Source: Deltaproteobacteria bacterium
GTDB taxonomy: Bacteria > Desulfobacterota > Binatia > UBA9968 > CAXXLF01
NCBI GenBank assembly: GCA_022571535.1
Contig: JACZXR010000185.1
Location: 1 to 5,576 of the forward strand
Reading direction: 5' to 3'
DNA length: 5,576 nucleotides
The stretch's first letter is position 1, and every line of letters begins with the position of its first letter. Below the pieces are notes generated by a model. The model had not been told where the DNA came from. It worked only from the letters and a program-made list of their open reading frames with translations, and made no database searches. Position numbers and translations under genes: made by a program. Positions 5,031 through 5,576 of this stretch are shown piece after piece.

Positions 5031-5576
5031 GTGCAACCGACAAGAGATACAAGGCGACTCAACTGGCTGTTAGCCTAGGCCGTTGTTTTCTGCGACATCG
5101 GCACTTCCTTCTACTCCGTACCGGGAATCCTATACGGCAACGTCCATAACAAGACTCCCTTCTTTGTCGTTCTGACCACAGGCGGTTTTGTTCTCCTCGC
5201 ACTCAAGTATATCGAAATTACCTGGCGCAGTCCTGAGGGTGGAGGCGTCGTCACCATAACGACGAAGGCCTTTGGTCCCCTGTGGGGATGCATGGGAGGG
5301 ATGCTGATCATCACCAGCTACTTCCTGACAGCCGCTATTTCAGCAGTCTCCGGCTTTCAATAGATTGGCAGCATTTTCCCATCCATCGACGCGCACATTG
5401 TCTTATTAGCCTGCCTGGGTTTCATTGCACTTGCCCTCCTCAACACCATCGGGATAAGGGAAAGCGCTACGGTAGCCCTCGTCATGGCAATCCTTGCCTT
5501 TCTGGCCAACCTCGCCGTCATTGGTTTTTCCCTACAGACAATGTCTCTAGCTCAGTGGTTGACGTCCCTGGAGACC
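5031..5576 (+). pseudogene. APC-superfamily amino acid permease-like gene, interrupted by two TAG codons and cut by the window edge
   Basis: One uninterrupted reading phase of 182 codons runs from a GTG at 5031 to the right edge. It contains no TAA, TGA or frameshift, but TAG at 5076-5078 (codon 16) and 5361-5363 (codon 111). Conceptual translation gives hydrophobic helices typical of a permease N-terminal half. An early CDIGTSFYSVPGILYG is followed by the helix PFFVVLTTGGFVLLALKYIE, a loop WRSPEGGGVVTITTKAFGP, then GGMLIITSYFLTAAISAVSG, and two further membrane segments around IVLLACLGFIALALLN and ATVALVMAILAFLANLAVIG. The DIGTS and EGGG segments recall APC-type amino acid transporters; the substrate is unknown. 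The first TAG lies in a hydrophobic stretch where Leu (TTG) would fit, and the second follows GFQ where an aromatic residue (TAT/TAC) would fit, so each could be a single-base change. It is divergent from the maturation cluster and functionally unrelated as far as can be seen. Amber readthrough is the alternative to a pseudogene, and sequencing error is possible. Confidence 0.75.

Noticed and set aside
5111..5314. 67-codon minus-strand frame within the transporter region
   Set aside because: The opposite strand encodes clear permease segments in a single phase, so this is a shadow.

Overview
The window carries a minus-strand gene cluster for maturation of a molybdenum hydroxylase (xanthine dehydrogenase / CO dehydrogenase / aldehyde oxidase superfamily), a divergent intergenic region rich in hairpins, and at the right edge a plus-strand transporter reading frame broken by two in-frame TAG codons. 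The host is a bacterium: Shine-Dalgarno sites, a sigma70-type promoter, and stop-start spacing typical of operons are all present. Base composition is moderate to slightly G+C-rich. The families do not fix a phylum; an uncultured Nitrospirota-, Methylomirabilota- or Desulfobacterota-like organism is only a guess.

Layout, read right to left along the minus strand: a small TPR protein (4640-4290); a YqeB-type selenium-dependent molybdenum hydroxylase protein (4170-3352); a MoxR/CoxD AAA+ ATPase (3323-2403); a CoxE-type VWA protein (2401-1181); an XdhC N-domain protein (1169-813); a second XdhC-family protein with a degenerate N domain and an intact Rossmann C domain (829-56); and the first nine codons of a further gene running off the left edge. 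From yqeB on, the spacings are 28 bp, 1 bp, 11 bp, a 17 bp overlap and 28 bp, so these genes are very probably one transcript. No catalytic molybdenum hydroxylase subunit is in the window.

Working model, inferred from family knowledge: XdhC-type proteins bind and sulfurate molybdenum cofactor and help insert it. The MoxR ATPase and VWA protein act as an ATP-driven pair that remodels the apoenzyme or its active site, as CoxD and CoxE do for CO dehydrogenase. YqeB belongs to the system associated with labile-selenium molybdenum hydroxylases. Having CoxD/E-type and YqeB-type factors in one operon is the most informative feature of the cluster.

The 390 bp between the TPR start and the transporter frame hold a G9 tract (minus strand), three adjacent hairpins resembling REP-type palindromes (4799-4904), and a near-consensus promoter (4981-5010). 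That promoter leads into a GTG-start, 182-codon frame resembling an APC-superfamily amino acid permease. The frame has no frameshift and no TAA or TGA, but has TAG at codons 16 and 111. It is best read as a recent pseudogene, because TAG is also the normal stop of four of the six complete genes here.
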